A DNA stretch of 64,000 nucleotides from Dasyornis broadbenti (taxonomy: Eukaryota; Chordata; Aves; Passeriformes; Dasyornithidae). The notes beneath the pieces are model-generated. The model saw only the letters and a program-made list of their open reading frames with translations, did no database searches and was not told where the DNA came from. The position numbers and the translations under genes were made by a program. Numbering within the stretch: the first letter of the stretch is position 1; each line of letters starts with the position of its first letter. The stretch spans positions 328,691 to 392,690 of the forward strand of contig VZRN01005827.1 of assembly GCA_013397935.1 (NCBI GenBank), in the 5' to 3' direction. Of the stretch, positions 36,838 through 49,500 are shown in pieces.

Positions 36838-36917
36838 TGGCGGTGGCGATGGGTTCGGCTCTGCTGCTGCTCCTGGCGCTCTTCGGGCCCACGGCCGTGC
36901 TCGCCGGATATATCGAG
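36837..36917 (+). CDS. APLP2: APLP2 exon 1: signal peptide
   Basis: Encodes MAVAMGSALLLLLALFGPTA then VLAGYIE, ending GAG|GTGTGT. The first Met has a good context (G at -3, G at +4). A hydrophobic LLLLLALFG core with small residues before the predicted VLA|GYIE cleavage makes a typical secretory signal peptide. The GYIE ending followed by ALAANAGTG in exon 2 is the same junction as in mammalian APLP2, which rules out APP and APLP1. Phase 0 out. APLP2 is a type I membrane protein of the amyloid-precursor family, processed by secretases; this exon directs it into the secretory pathway. A second in-frame Met lies four codons on. Confidence 0.96.
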
Positions 36918-37411
36918 GTGTGTGGGAGTTGCGGGGGTGGGTGGTGGGGGTTTCCTCTGGGGTACCCGGCGCGCAGGCGGGAGGTAAGCGGGGTTCGGGT
37001 GTCTCGGCTGCTGTGGAACCGTCTGGACCTTGTCCAGCCTTTCCGAGACCTTCCCGGCGTGGTGAATTCGTGTTTTACCTATGTTTTCGGGAAAGCCGCA
37101 TCCCTCAGGCCACTCACCTGGCCGGGAGCTCCGTCTCACCGGGATGCTTGGGGCTGTTTTTTTGGGGACGTGACCTCGGCATTCTTGGCACGGAAGCAGG
37201 AGCGGCCAGCTTCAGATGGGTCCAGAAGCTTAGAAGAATGTTAGAGGGCAATTCCCCAGAGAAAAACCTCGGTTAAACGAATCCATTTGGTTGCTGATGG
37301 ATCTAAAATAAATCTTTGGGTTGGAACTGGTACCTTAGCTTTCGGGTAAGATGCTTCAGCCAAGTGTAAAGGCTATACATTTCATGTAGAAATTGCTTAG
37401 ATGCCCATGGT

Positions 37412-37462
37412 GGGGGGGTGTGTGTATGTGTATATATATGCACACGCATATATGAGTATATA
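37412..37462. repeat. TG/TA microsatellite
   Basis: A seven-G run, then GTGTGTGTATGTGTATATATAT and a CACACGCATATATG-type stretch. It is an imperfect dinucleotide repeat just inside APLP2 intron 1 and is likely polymorphic. Confidence 0.8.
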
Positions 37463-40400
37463 TTGCTTTAGTATATGCAAAATATGTGTTGTATTTGCAT
37501 ATATGAAAGTAATTGGACAGAGGAAATTCCAGCTTTATCTTAAACTCAAAAGCTCGGTGTAATCTAGCTCTCCAAACAACAAGATGAGTAGCAGAAAATC
37601 TTGTGGGTTTAAAAACTTGACACTATAACCTATCTTCTTAGAGGGAAGCAGCAAAACGAGGAGCAAAGTACATGCTGAGCTTCAGACCTGGCATGTAAAT
37701 AGAGTTTAATAATCTACGCCTGAATGTTGTTTGGAAATGCAAAACAGCTGCATCTGTCTTATGAAGGTTCTGGGTTATTTAGGGCTGGATAGAGAACAGG
37801 CTTGTGGCTGCTTGTGAATGGCTTGATTTGAGAGTTTACAGTAAATTTTAGCAAGCTTGGTTAAGCAGAACATCTACCTCAGTGTGATGCAAAAATCCAA
37901 AGCTCTAAGCTGGTGGTAATTCCTAACTGGCAGTAAACATGGTTCTTGGGTATTTTTAATGTGTTATATGGAATTGGTCTAGTCTATGATTTCTGCTTAT
38001 TTGGCTGCTATTGAGGAATAGTATTCCACATACTTTGTACCAGTCCTTCTGTTAAATTTCTGTAGATCAATGGAACACAGCTGATAATTGTTTGTGAAAC
38101 AACCTGTGTGGCGGTTACCTTGCAGGAAGGATGGTGGAGCTGCTCCGAGGGCATGGAGCTAATGCCCAGATCAGGTTCCCTGGCATTGCCTGGGAGGCAG
38201 GGATCTGTCCTGGCTGCTGGTGCTACATCCAATCTCTTGCACCTGTTCGGCAACTCCTCCATCTGTAGGTCACTTCCTCTCTTACATCCGAGACAAATTC
38301 AGCTGCTATGCACGTCCCTTCTGGAATCCGCTGCTTAGGGACATGTGCCATGAAAAATCAGCTCAGAAAACAAATCTAGCTGTCATTTTGTTCCAAAGCC
38401 TGGTGTCTGTGTGATGAAGCAGATCTCAGGTTTTGCCTGTCCCAGAATTGGCACAGAGGGAGAGCAGCAGTGTCACACCTTGACACACCAGGAAGGGCCA
38501 GCAGCCCTGGAAAAGGGGCCACTGACCTTTTTGAAAAGGATTAAAATGAAAACATTCCTGCAATTCAATTTGCATCCTCTAAAGGCACGATAGCCACCTT
38601 CGTCTGCTGGCACAGAATGTCAGCTGTGGCATTTTAATGCTTATTTTTGCTGCGTCCTCTCCCCTTGTCTTGTCGGTGGGGGACTGCAGCTCTCGAGTCT
38701 TTACTGCTGCCAGATTTGCTCAAGAATAGCTCTTGATGCAGAGCTTAGGAAGGAAATGGTTACTGTTACGGGTCTTATACTGTGGTCGTTACTGGATTTT
38801 AACAGATAATGTGATGAAAAATATGCAATTGATTTTTTCCAATGATCGAGATGACATTTGAAAGTTATGGAAAACACGTAACAACGTCTGCAATTATTAG
38901 TTTGGCTGAATTGGCACGGTCCCATTAGGTAGATTTTGTGTCTCTTGATTATCTTAGCTCCCATTCCCTGTCCCTAGAACACCCAGTAATCTTCTTATCA
39001 ACTACAATCTGTTTTTCTTTCTGTCCTGCACAGAGCAAGGGGAGTGGCAGTTTATTTTTTTTCTTCTAAAACCTTGGTTATCTGAACCCTTGGCTAGGGC
39101 GTTCCCAAGGGTTGGTGCTGGTGACAATCGGTCTCCCTTTCAGATCATAGTGTGGGGATGGAAGATAACCCCTGACAGTCTCTCTTCCAAATTAATATGA
39201 ATAGAAGAGTTTAGAGAAATCATGGATCCCAGCAATTAATGTTTCTTTCTATAGCAGTACGTGTCTGAATTTTGCTTGTTTTGCTTGTGAAGTCCCCAAG
39301 AACCTCGAACAGGACTCTGATGCCAACTGGAAAAAGAAAATAAATCTATACTAATTTGATCTGTATGCCAATTATAAACTACTTCTGCCGTGCCCTCAAG
39401 GCCTTTAAAGATGCAAAGTTTCTTTTTTATCACTTGACCTTTTTGTGTAATCAAATCTGAGGCAATGCAGACTCGATATTGCTTTTTTTAAATCACGTTT
39501 GGTATTTTTCCAAAGCTCTCTCGAATGCTTACATCTGCTACCTGCCTGCTTGAATTCACTAGGATTTGGGGGAAGGGAAAAACAAGAATGTGTTTTGCAT
39601 CAGAATTTCATGTTATTATTTTTGTTTTGTATTGCTTAAATTCTCCCCGACAAAAATATCAGCCTTGTGCCATTTCTGCAGACCTTGGGGACTTCTAATT
39701 GCCTGCTGCATCGAACAAAGAACTCCACCTAGGGAAATTTCCACTTCGGTGATTGAGTCCTGAGCAGAAGCAGCTCAGGAAAATTCCAGTCTGTGGCCTT
39801 TAGTTTGCTCTCAGTTCCTAAAACTTCTCTTCCCAGTGCTAGGAAATACACTTTCCCATGAAGGTGATTATATGCAGTGTCTCTTCTAAGCTTCAATAAA
39901 AGCTTCTCTGAAGCAAAGATATTGAAATAAAACAAATCTGATACTGCAGAGAGGCTCTGGAATTTCTGCTGTGTTGTAGGATGGCACATGAAGGTAACTC
40001 TGCGTTTGGAGGAGGCCTTCAGCTCTCCTTGTTTCACCTGTGAAATAATTATCACCTCTCTTAAATGTTATTTAGGCGTTAATAGCTCTACCAGGGATTG
40101 AATGACTTTTTTGTTAATGTGGTCGCTGCATCACCTGCAAGTTATTCAAACGCTGTTCTGTAGGTGGCTTTAGTTGTATTATAATTACACCCTGCTGCTC
40201 CTCCAGCACCTGGGAGTGCAGGGAAGGATCGGTGCGGTTCCCTGTGCTGGGTACCAGTTGTGCTTCTCTCTAGATGTGCCTTGTGAAACTTCTGTCTTTG
40301 CTTTTCCCTGCCTGTGTGTCTTTTCGAGGCGTATGGGCTCAGTCTTGGAAGCATAAGTCACTTTGACTGCAGCATCTGCTTCTACACATGTACTTAAACC

Positions 40401-41833
40401 AAAGCCTTGTTCCTCAGCTGAAAATAGAAAAAAAAATACACAATCCTCAACTATTTCTTGTTAGAACACAAAGCTTTTCCCTCTCTTTCTACACTTGGGC
40501 ATTTCACTCACTGCTTGTTTACTCCACAGGCTTTCTAAATTGATGCAATCCCTCAGACTCTTGCTCTTGTGCTTCTTCTGTGCAGTAAAACTTGGTGTCA
40601 TTGATTTTAAGTTCAGGCAGTCAGCACCTCTGAAACATGGTGTTAATTTAAGATTATGCTTGTTCTTAATTTGGAAGACTTTGAATACTCTCAATGGCCT
40701 AGAAACCCTTCTGGTGAGGCTCTTAATTCAGAACTGTACTTGTACTTGCAAGATTGCCCTTTTTTTTTTTTCCCCCAAAAGTGTTGTCTGCACCCATAAT
40801 GGACATGTTCTGCTTTCTCTACTTGTAGTGAATTTGTCACAGCGAAATGGCATCTCTTACCACAGGCTTTACTTGCTGTGTATCTTGAGTACCTAGGGCT
40901 CTGTGACTGCGTTAACTATATTAATTTTGTAATTTGTTTGTGGATATTTTCCTTTTCAGCTTTTTGCTGTAGGTGCCAATAAGTCTCAGGTTTGTGGGGA
41001 GAAATGGATTGACAACATTATGTAAACTCATAACTTTTCCATATATAGATATATACTGACTGTATGCTTACTAGTGAGTTACAAAGCAGTAAGAATGAAG
41101 ATTTGAGTGGAGTAAATTGCCAGGTTTCTCTTTATTGTGAATTAACCAAAATTATAATTTCTTCTCATTTGGCAGGGCTGATGGCTCCTCCTCAGATACA
41201 GTAGGATAAAAGTAACTTTAGCCTGTTAATACTGTTACCTATATAGGGCAAGTGGTAATTCAGGTTTGGTGCTGTAGGAGCAGCACTCTCACTCCTGAGG
41301 GGCAGTGCACAGGGGAAAGTGCATTTTGGGAGATATAATTTGACTGGGGTTTTTTAAGAGTAATTTCTTAACATTAGATTTGACTTCTTTTAATTTATGA
41401 ATTCGTGCAACAGTAAGCAGGGAGATACACACACATTTCACACGGAGATCTAGCTTGGGAATGACACTTTTTTTTTAACTTGTTCCGCACTAGATTTACT
41501 ACTTTGACCTCCATCTGCCTTCTCGGTTGGAGTTAAATATGTATTTGTGACTGAGTGTTCTCTAAGCTATACTACCTTATGTGAGAACATGGAAAACCCA
41601 CACACCAAAGAAGACAGAAGTGAAATCCACCTTTTAGCTTGGCTTTTAAATGTGCATAAATTCTAATGCTTGCTCTGAAGGATTGATGTTTAAAATGTAA
41701 AATTTTGTCCTTATGTGCATTTGTAGGAGTTTTAAGTTCCAGCCTGTGATGAATGATCAAAACACCAATGTTCTGCAAATGATGTTAAACTAATCTCTCT
41801 AGCAACCAAACCCAGCCTACTTGGCTTTATGTA

Positions 41834-41851
41834 ATCAGGTGTCCACCTGAT
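41834..41851. promoter_or_regulatory. Palindromic E-box pair
   Basis: ATCAGGTG, 2 bases, CACCTGAT. The perfect 8-base arms place two CAGGTG/CACCTG E-boxes back to back. This word is bound by Snail, ZEB and E-protein factors. Occupancy is not shown. Confidence 0.4.
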
Positions 41852-44327
41852 CAGGAGCACATGTGGCTAAGCTGCTTACCAGCTCTTCATTTGGAGGTAT
41901 TACAGGGATGTTTTGTTTACAGCCAGTGGGGAAAAGGATGTGCTCCTTATTCTTGAGAGATCAACCTGTGTATGTACTAAGTTGAGTTCTAACTTCTTAT
42001 CGTGTTTGCCTGCCATGGTAATGCTCTTGTACGAATGAATGTATTGCAGACCTAAATTTTGGTTTATATCTTCAGTGGCCTCCTAGTCACTCTTAGCTAG
42101 TGTGCACAGTCAAATGATGTTGCTCTCCGTGGCATTTGGCGATTTATTTCACTTTCCATTTTCACTGGTGACAATGGGAAGTTAAATCACACGTTGGCCC
42201 TCTGTGTTTCCTGAGGGAGAGAACTGTTGGATGAGGCATGGCCCAGAAGGCCTTTTTTTCTCTACTACAGGCAGACCAGTTTCATGTACATACATATGTA
42301 TTCATCTGATTTAGAGATCTCTCCTGGCAAGACTGGCCCAGTAGTCTGTGAGGACTGGCACAGCTGGGCTATCCTGATGTTGGTGTGCTTACTGCAAGGA
42401 CAGTGGCTTCACTTGAGCTGGTTTTTTCCTGATGATTTGTTTCTCAAGATGACTGTTGGGCCGTGCAGCAACATCTGTTAGCAGTGGTTTGAGGGAATTC
42501 TTAGCTCTCAGCCTGCAGATCAGTGGCTGCTTACAGAGGTTAGTCTAATCTTCTTTGCCGATGCTTTCCTGGGGGATTCCTCCTCTGGACCTTCAAAAGT
42601 TTCACCAGTTATTTTGAGTGCCAGGATTTCCTGCACAGGTGAGTGGTGGGGCAGGATGCTGTGGCTGGACAAGGCCTTTAGCTGATGAAGCAGGGTCTGA
42701 AGTTGTTATTCCATGCAGTGCGTGAGCTTCAGAGAAGCTTATGGAGGAGACAAATCAATAATTGTTTGGCTTGGATGGCTTCATTGTGCTTTGAGACTAA
42801 CAGAAAATCATTATCGAATGATGACTTTGCGCTCAAGTTTTTCAAACTACCAGCTATGAAGGGCATTAAAATTGCCTGCATAACTTAGATGCCGACGAAA
42901 AACCCAAGGAAAGCCACAGAAGGTGGGAGCTGCACCTTGGTTCCCAGTTGTGCTGGAGAAGCTCTGGGGTGAGGCACTGAGTCATGGGTGTGTTACAGCT
43001 ATTGGCAGTGTCACTGACCCATGGTGCTGTGCTGAGGTGCAGCAGATGATAAACATGCCTCAGCACTCAGATCTCAGCCTCTGGCTCCGTGACAGGGATG
43101 CATTTAGGTAATTTCATACAGTAAGCTTCTCTCTAACAAAATTACAGCAGTACAAAGTGTATTTTGATCCAGGTCAAGGACAGGGACAGGCAGACATGCA
43201 CAGGCACACCGAGCTGGCTGGGGCCATGCTTCACTTGACTCTAACAGCAGGCTGATACTCAGTGAAGTTTCCATTTAAGAGTAGCTAATTACCATCTCCT
43301 TACGGATAACTTCATGTTTAAATAAAAACAGTGTTTAACCTTGAAAGTTCCTGTTGTCATTTAGGTCTCTTTTCCTCTGACACGCATTTTTTGGTTATGT
43401 TATATTTTCAAATGTCTGAGATGTTCTGAGGTGTGGGTCAGGGGGGTTGGTTACTTTCAATTCTTGCCTTAGTGAGAATTTCGTTATTCTAAACAAACTC
43501 TCTGCTATAGCAGGGCTTGCATTTTCTCACGAAGATGATGTGCTTGGGTTCTTTAACCTGTCACCACAAAGCTCTAAATGCAGCCGGTGGGGAGAACTCA
43601 AAAATCTTCATCTGGTGATGATGCTGCAGAGATGAAACAGAGGTTTAGCAAACTACTTGGTATTTTCCAGCAGTTGCCTTATGCTAACTTCAGTACTGAG
43701 ATGCTTAAATCAAAAGCCACACATTTGCATTTTTAATCTTTGGGCTTTTCTTTAAAGGCTCTTACATTATTTTTAGCTCCAGCTCCCTGCCAAAAGCTTT
43801 GTTCCTTTTGGATTTTGGGTTGATAAATCCCACCAGTTATGATGTCATTGCATAGTGTGAAATGACAGCAACAAAAAGAAAAATCTTACCCATACCATCT
43901 GTTACAATAAATATTATGCACTCCTGTTAGATTCCAAACAGATTTGGATTGCATATTCACAACAGAAGCTGGTCTCTGCTTAGACGTGTGGTACCCTCTA
44001 GCATAAAGCTTTTAATCATTAAATTCTCGATATGGTTTTGGATTTGACATGACACATTGCCAGGTCTAAGTTTAGTTTTTTGTTTGTTTTTTTTTTTACT
44101 GGTGTTTAATCTTCTCTCATTCATATCAGGCCTAGTAACTTGCCAAAAATGGTCCTAGAGGAATCTGCATGAATTAGGATAATTCACTAATACCAGCACT
44201 GGTTGACTTCTTACACTGGTCATGTTACAATAATTGTGGCCTGAAATAGAGAGGGGCAGATTTACTTTAATCTCCTAAGTATTCCTCTCAAAAGATTAAA
44301 TGCAAAATGTTGATTCAGACCTGTGGT

Positions 44328-44697
44328 TGGCGTTCCCAGAGAGTGTATCGGCATTTGAACGTGAGTCTTTCTCTGCATAATTTATCAAAGCCTTCGCTGA
44401 AGAAATTGAATTTGATAGCTGTTTCGTTTTACGCTGCAAGATCACAAACACGTTTAGAAGCCCTGAAGAATGAAATGGTGTCAGGATCCAAGCAGAGCAC
44501 GGAGCCTGCCTTAGCAGCCTTGGTCAAAGATGAATTCTGAAATGCAGGGTACGGCAGTACTCGTGCATGGACTGAAATGTGCTGCCTGCCAGGGAAAAAC
44601 GAGACTGAGAAATTGTTGAGGGTGCGTGTTATCGTGGAAACCGGTTATTACTCTTGAATGGAGCAGGATGCTCGCAGCTACCATTTGGACTCGGGAT
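44328..44697. promoter_or_regulatory. CpG-retaining segment in APLP2 intron 1, candidate enhancer
   Basis: I count 16 CpG dinucleotides in about 370 bases, far more than in the neighbouring intron sequence, without high GC content or a recognisable repeat. Retained CpGs in an otherwise depleted intron suggest protection from methylation, as at enhancers or alternative promoters. Function is inferred only. Confidence 0.35.
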
Positions 44698-46539
44698 AAG
44701 ATTTAAGTGCCTCTAAGTAGTTTGAGTTGCAGGGTTTCAATAACTGCTTCATTTCCAGAGGCTTTAAGTAGAGGCTCAGCCTCAGTGCTGGAAATGTCAG
44801 GCAATGGAGAAGGTTTTCCTTTGGTAACCAGCCAAAAAAAATTGAGATTTTTGTGTTTGCAGTGTATTGGTGTATTAGAGCTCAGCCTTTAGGCATGGAT
44901 GAACATGATGCTGTGGCTTATCTGGGCAAGAGCCAGATCCCAGGAGAGGCTGAGGGAATTCTTGAGGGGGTCACAGAATGAAGCTGTGGTGCTCCTGTGG
45001 GTGTGCGAAGCTTGGGCTTGGGACAGAGCACCGTGTCACAGCAAGAGACACTCATTGGGGAAACAAGGGGAAAAAAAGCGTGTTCCTGCCCCCGTCACTC
45101 CTGATAAATGCTGTCTTGTTCAAATTGCATCAATACTTGCCCTGCAACAAAGCCAGGCAGTATGTGGATGTCCTGTTTAGGGCACTGCCGCTTTCTCGGA
45201 AGCAATTTCCCAATAACAGAGGCAGAGATGAATGGCCTGCCAGAGCAAAGGCTGGATGCGGTGGAAGGGTTTGCACTGCTCTATCTTTGCCTTGTTCACA
45301 GCTGGCTTTGTGGGCTGGATTACAGCTTGTCACCTGTCCTGTCCCTCTCCTTCTGGCTATGTGCTTGTGCACTTTTTGTCTTTTTTTTTCATGGTATGCA
45401 CTTTTGAGTTTGTGAATAAGAACTTGCACTAATCACAAGAGCTGAAATCTATTACCTGGGTTTGAATCCATAATGCTGTCCTTTATACAGCGTTTTTAAT
45501 TAATTCTTCATTTTAAATCCTTGCATCTTGCTTCAGAGTACATCTTTGTTTCTCAGGTTAAGAGACAAAGAAATAAACATAAACCAGCTGATCACCTCGA
45601 CATCCTTTTGCCTTCTCTCCCTGCACACCAGGTCCTTCCCTTTGCATCCTGGCTGCCAGGAAGAGGAACTAGAAGAGCTGGATTCCTCCCATAGTAGGGC
45701 TGTTAAATGGCAGGAAATCTTCTTTCGAATTTGCTTAAATGTAAAATCCACAGTACAGACAAAAGGCATTTTGAAGTTGAGGCTGAAATTCCTGAGTTTG
45801 GATGGATTTGTTGCGCTCAATTATACTGAGCAAGCTTTTGCAACTTGCTTCACATGGGAATTAGCGTGATGAGGAGAATACTTTTCAAAGTATAACTGTA
45901 TGGGAGGCTTTCCACAGAGCATCTACAGCATGTTAATTCCCTTTTTCACTGCAGGGCCCTGAGTAGAATGCAGCATTGTAGTCCTTTTGTAATAGATGCT
46001 GATGGATTTCAGAAGCAGTGCTGTTCTGAAATGGCCACTGTCATCCTTTTACTGGTGTGTGTGCAAACTGCTAAGCTGGGTGCTCCGAGGAAGAATATTA
46101 TGGAGACACCCAGGAAAATTTTGGGCTGCAAGCTTCATCTGTGCTGTAGTAGAGACATGAGGAGCACTGCTTTCCAAAACCCTAAATGGCCTTTTGCTCC
46201 AGGCAAAAGCAAAGATGAATTTACTTCATTTGCTTTGCTGTCTTTGGTTTCAATTTGACTTTTTGAGCTTTATGTCACTGTCTTTAAAGATTTTTGCAAA
46301 AATTTGAATCATTATTCCCCGTTATGTAAGTGGCTAATAGCTTTACTCATAATTTTGTTATTTTATTAATTAGGCTGTGATTCTTACATTTATTTTGATC
46401 TTATAACTGGAGGCATAACAAACATTTAGCCCCAGCTGGCAGCAACATTAACTAAGATGGGTTTAATATGCTAAACTTTCAGCAGCTCTTCCTCTCCTGT
46501 TGACTTGGAGATGCATTGCCACTAAGAGTCCTTCATGTC

Positions 46540-46557
46540 TTTTTTTTTTTTTTTTTT
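46540..46557. repeat. Poly(T) run, 18 bases
   Basis: Uninterrupted T run followed by AAGCGAATAC. No retroposed element was identified beside it. The following 230 bases (46561-46790) again contain several CpGs. Confidence 0.9.
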
Positions 46558-49500
46558 AAGCGAATACTGCTGACCTGCTCGGAGTTGCTTCTCAGGCAAT
46601 AAAAGATGACTGTTTTTTACTGTCTATAACAGCGAGCTTTAAGGACACCGGATCAAGCAAAGCGGAGATTTCTTTTTGTTTTGTAGTATTTGTCTTGGAA
46701 TGACTTCGGTGCTTTGGAGTGGCTCTTCAGAGAGATCTCTGAGCAGCATCCGTCTCACAGTCTGTATCTACAGCATGTCCAGGATGACGCTCTTCTCTGG
46801 TGAAGAGGATTAAAATAGTCCTTAAGCTGCAAAACACACCACATGTCCTGTAAAGTACAAAATACAGATCCAGACAGACTGAACATGCTGGAGTGGTACA
46901 ATCTGTTGGAATGCATCAGGATGGGAACATCTTTAACTCGAGCCACATTTGAAATGCTCATATCACAGAAAGATGAAACCAGGGCTTAGTTTGCATATGG
47001 AAACACTTGGCCTGGTGCTGTCTGTAGACACACTTTCTTGCTTTCATTTTTCTCTGCTGTGTTTGAGTGGATAGTTGGTCCCCTCTGCCCCACCTTGACT
47101 TCCAAGTGATGCTTAAAATGGTGTGCTTGGCACTATTTGTTAGGATGCTTTCTGCAGGGAATTAACTTTAGGAATAACTCAGAGCAAAGAACTGTTCTTA
47201 TTTATTCCCACCTCTCTGGGTTGACATTCACATCCTTTAATTGACAGGTATGAAAATACAGGCAGCCTCCTATGCAGTTTTGTGACTCTGACTGAGTAGT
47301 TGCTCCATTTGCCTTTGCTGCCCAGGCTGCAGAGTTGCCACGCAGCCTTGACTCCCACAAATCCATTTTGTCCTGGTTGCCAAACCTGTTTTGCTCCTCC
47401 AACAGGTACTACAATGAGATACAGAAGTTCTCAGTGCTATTTTGTCAGATATTCCCAGCCTCATAACACAAATCCATGTAGTACTGGTCCCACTGCTGTC
47501 CAGGCTGGCTGGGAATTGTACAGGGAGAGGCAGCCTCCAGGATAATTAAAGCATAGTCTGGTAAGGAGCTCATTTGGCTCTCAATGATTTTTATTTTTTT
47601 TTTGTAAGATGTCCAAAGTAAGGATATGAGAGTGAGGTTTGTTTCTGGCTGTCTTGTGCAGTTGCGTCATTGGGCTATAAATTCAGTGTAGCTTTCTGGG
47701 GTGCTGCTCTCTTACGATGTGAGACATCTGAATAGATTCCATAGGGCTAATCCACTCTAGAGAATTGCCACATTCTGGCAGGGTTAATATTTGCAGCTGA
47801 GATGTGTGCACAGCTGGGTTTCTGAATTAAAAAAACACCTTAGTGGGCCATGTCTGAAGTCAACCAGTGAAACATAAAATCACCACTCCCCAGGGTTACA
47901 ACTTTATGCAACATTTTCATCCTTTGACTTTGAGAAAGCGCTATTGAAATGACTCAGCCTATGGCTAGGAAAATGGTGAGTGGCCAATTGCATCAATAGG
48001 CAGATCAATCTACCCTCCAACCACTGTCCCAGTGATGGGATTTGCATGTTAAGTCAGCATTTCCATTGCTGTCCTTGTCTGCTTGTAGGGTCAAGGAAAG
48101 CAAAACTTGTTTGGAAGGCTGACCATTTATTTCTTTTTTCATTCAAGCGTGTCTCCTAAGAGCATCTGAGCAGGCAAAAAAAAGCATCTCTACGTAAATC
48201 TGAATAGTCACGTCTTTCCCTGCCTGATAGCCTTTTCCAAGCAGGAAAATAAAGAGTTGTTTGGGATGCTTGTGTTCAAAATAACAGATCTTGATGGTTT
48301 TCTTTACAGTTCCTCCAGCTGGTCTTTATGAAAAAAAAAAAAAGCTGCTATGATAGACAGCCCAGGCAAACGGTTTAAAAAAAATTTAGAAATACTAGTA
48401 CATTTCAGAGGCCTTGAAGAGGAATTTCAGTTGAGGTGATGGAAGGTCTTGTGGTACAGTGCCTCTTTAAGGCATAACTAGATTGTCTAAAACTGTTCTG
48501 CCTGCTCTTTTTCAAAGAGTGATTTCCCTTGGCTGTTGCAGAACAGGCAGTTTTTGCTTCCACCTTGGTAATAAAGCTTTCAGCACCTGATGGCTTTGTG
48601 CTTTGAAGCCCTCAGTGAAGTGTCACATTCCTTAAAACTCATCAAGGACCCGACCATCAGGTGGTTGCAGCTGCAGTGTGTAAATTCTTTCACTAATCTT
48701 ATGGTCAATTGTATTTCAGCTAAGCAGACAGAAAAGTACCGTGTTCTCTCCCCTACCTTGAAATTTTTCAGAAAATGCTTAGGGAAACATCAAGGAAATA
48801 ACTATCAGGGTACACAGGGTTCACTCTTCCCCCTGAAGCCTGGGAGAGACTATTAACAAGTTAAAAATCTTATTTTATCAAAGATAAAAATCACCTCTCC
48901 CATTTTGTTTTATTTCCATGCAGTGCTACACAATCTGATACAGCTCAATAGAGTGAAGAGCTGTAAAATTCAACATTAGAAATTCAGGTGTTCAACGTGC
49001 AAAGCCAGGTAAATGTTCTGCAGTGATAGCCCTGAAATGTTGGAGGTTCTAGGCTTCTTCTGTGGCGCTAGTTTTACTTTCTGGATCAGCAAAATCAGTA
49101 AAGGGCATCTGAGCCCAGCCAGCCTGAGTCTGTTCTATAAATTACCACTTAATTTTCTAATAGCATTAAGCAGCTGTTCTAAGTAGAGCTCTGCTGCTTC
49201 CCATGAAGGAACCGGTTAAAATGTCCATTAGAGCTTGTGTGCAAGCCTGGCTGTGGGGTGGTGCTGTGCCTGTTAAACCCCAGCTGATGAATTAATGCTT
49301 CAGAAATAAAGTGCTGCTAAATTACTAAGGGTTGCTTTTAAAGAGTGGAAAAAATGGAAATGCATTAAGCCATTGCTGAGGTCCTTCACTTACTGTGACC
49401 CTAAGGCTTTTTGTCATTTGACTTCTCTTGTGTCAGACTGCTCAATCCAGGTGTTTGAATTCCAGGGAATGGATGGAAGTCTACTTTTCATCCTCTGGAA

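Larger units (their letters stand above)
36531..37000 (+). promoter_or_regulatory. APLP2: APLP2 CpG-island promoter
   Basis: A CpG-rich block overlaps exon 1. It contains inverted CCAAT boxes (ATTGG at 36691 and 36736), GC boxes (GGGGGCGGCCCC near 36657) and KLF/Sp-type GGGGGTGTGG and GGGGCGTGG words near 36709 and 36766. There is no convincing TATA box. This fits the TATA-less housekeeping promoter known for APLP2 in mammals. The exact start site cannot be read from sequence. Confidence 0.8.

Noticed and set aside
36576..37244. 222-codon open frame through the APLP2 promoter, exon 1 and intron 1
   Set aside because: Only codons from 36837 to 36917 match APLP2. The rest is CpG-island sequence with few stops; the GAG|GTGTGT donor ends the exon.
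45459..45469. GGTTTGAATCC, resembling a tRNA B box
   Set aside because: No A box or cloverleaf arms at the right distance, so not a tRNA gene or an intact tRNA-derived SINE.
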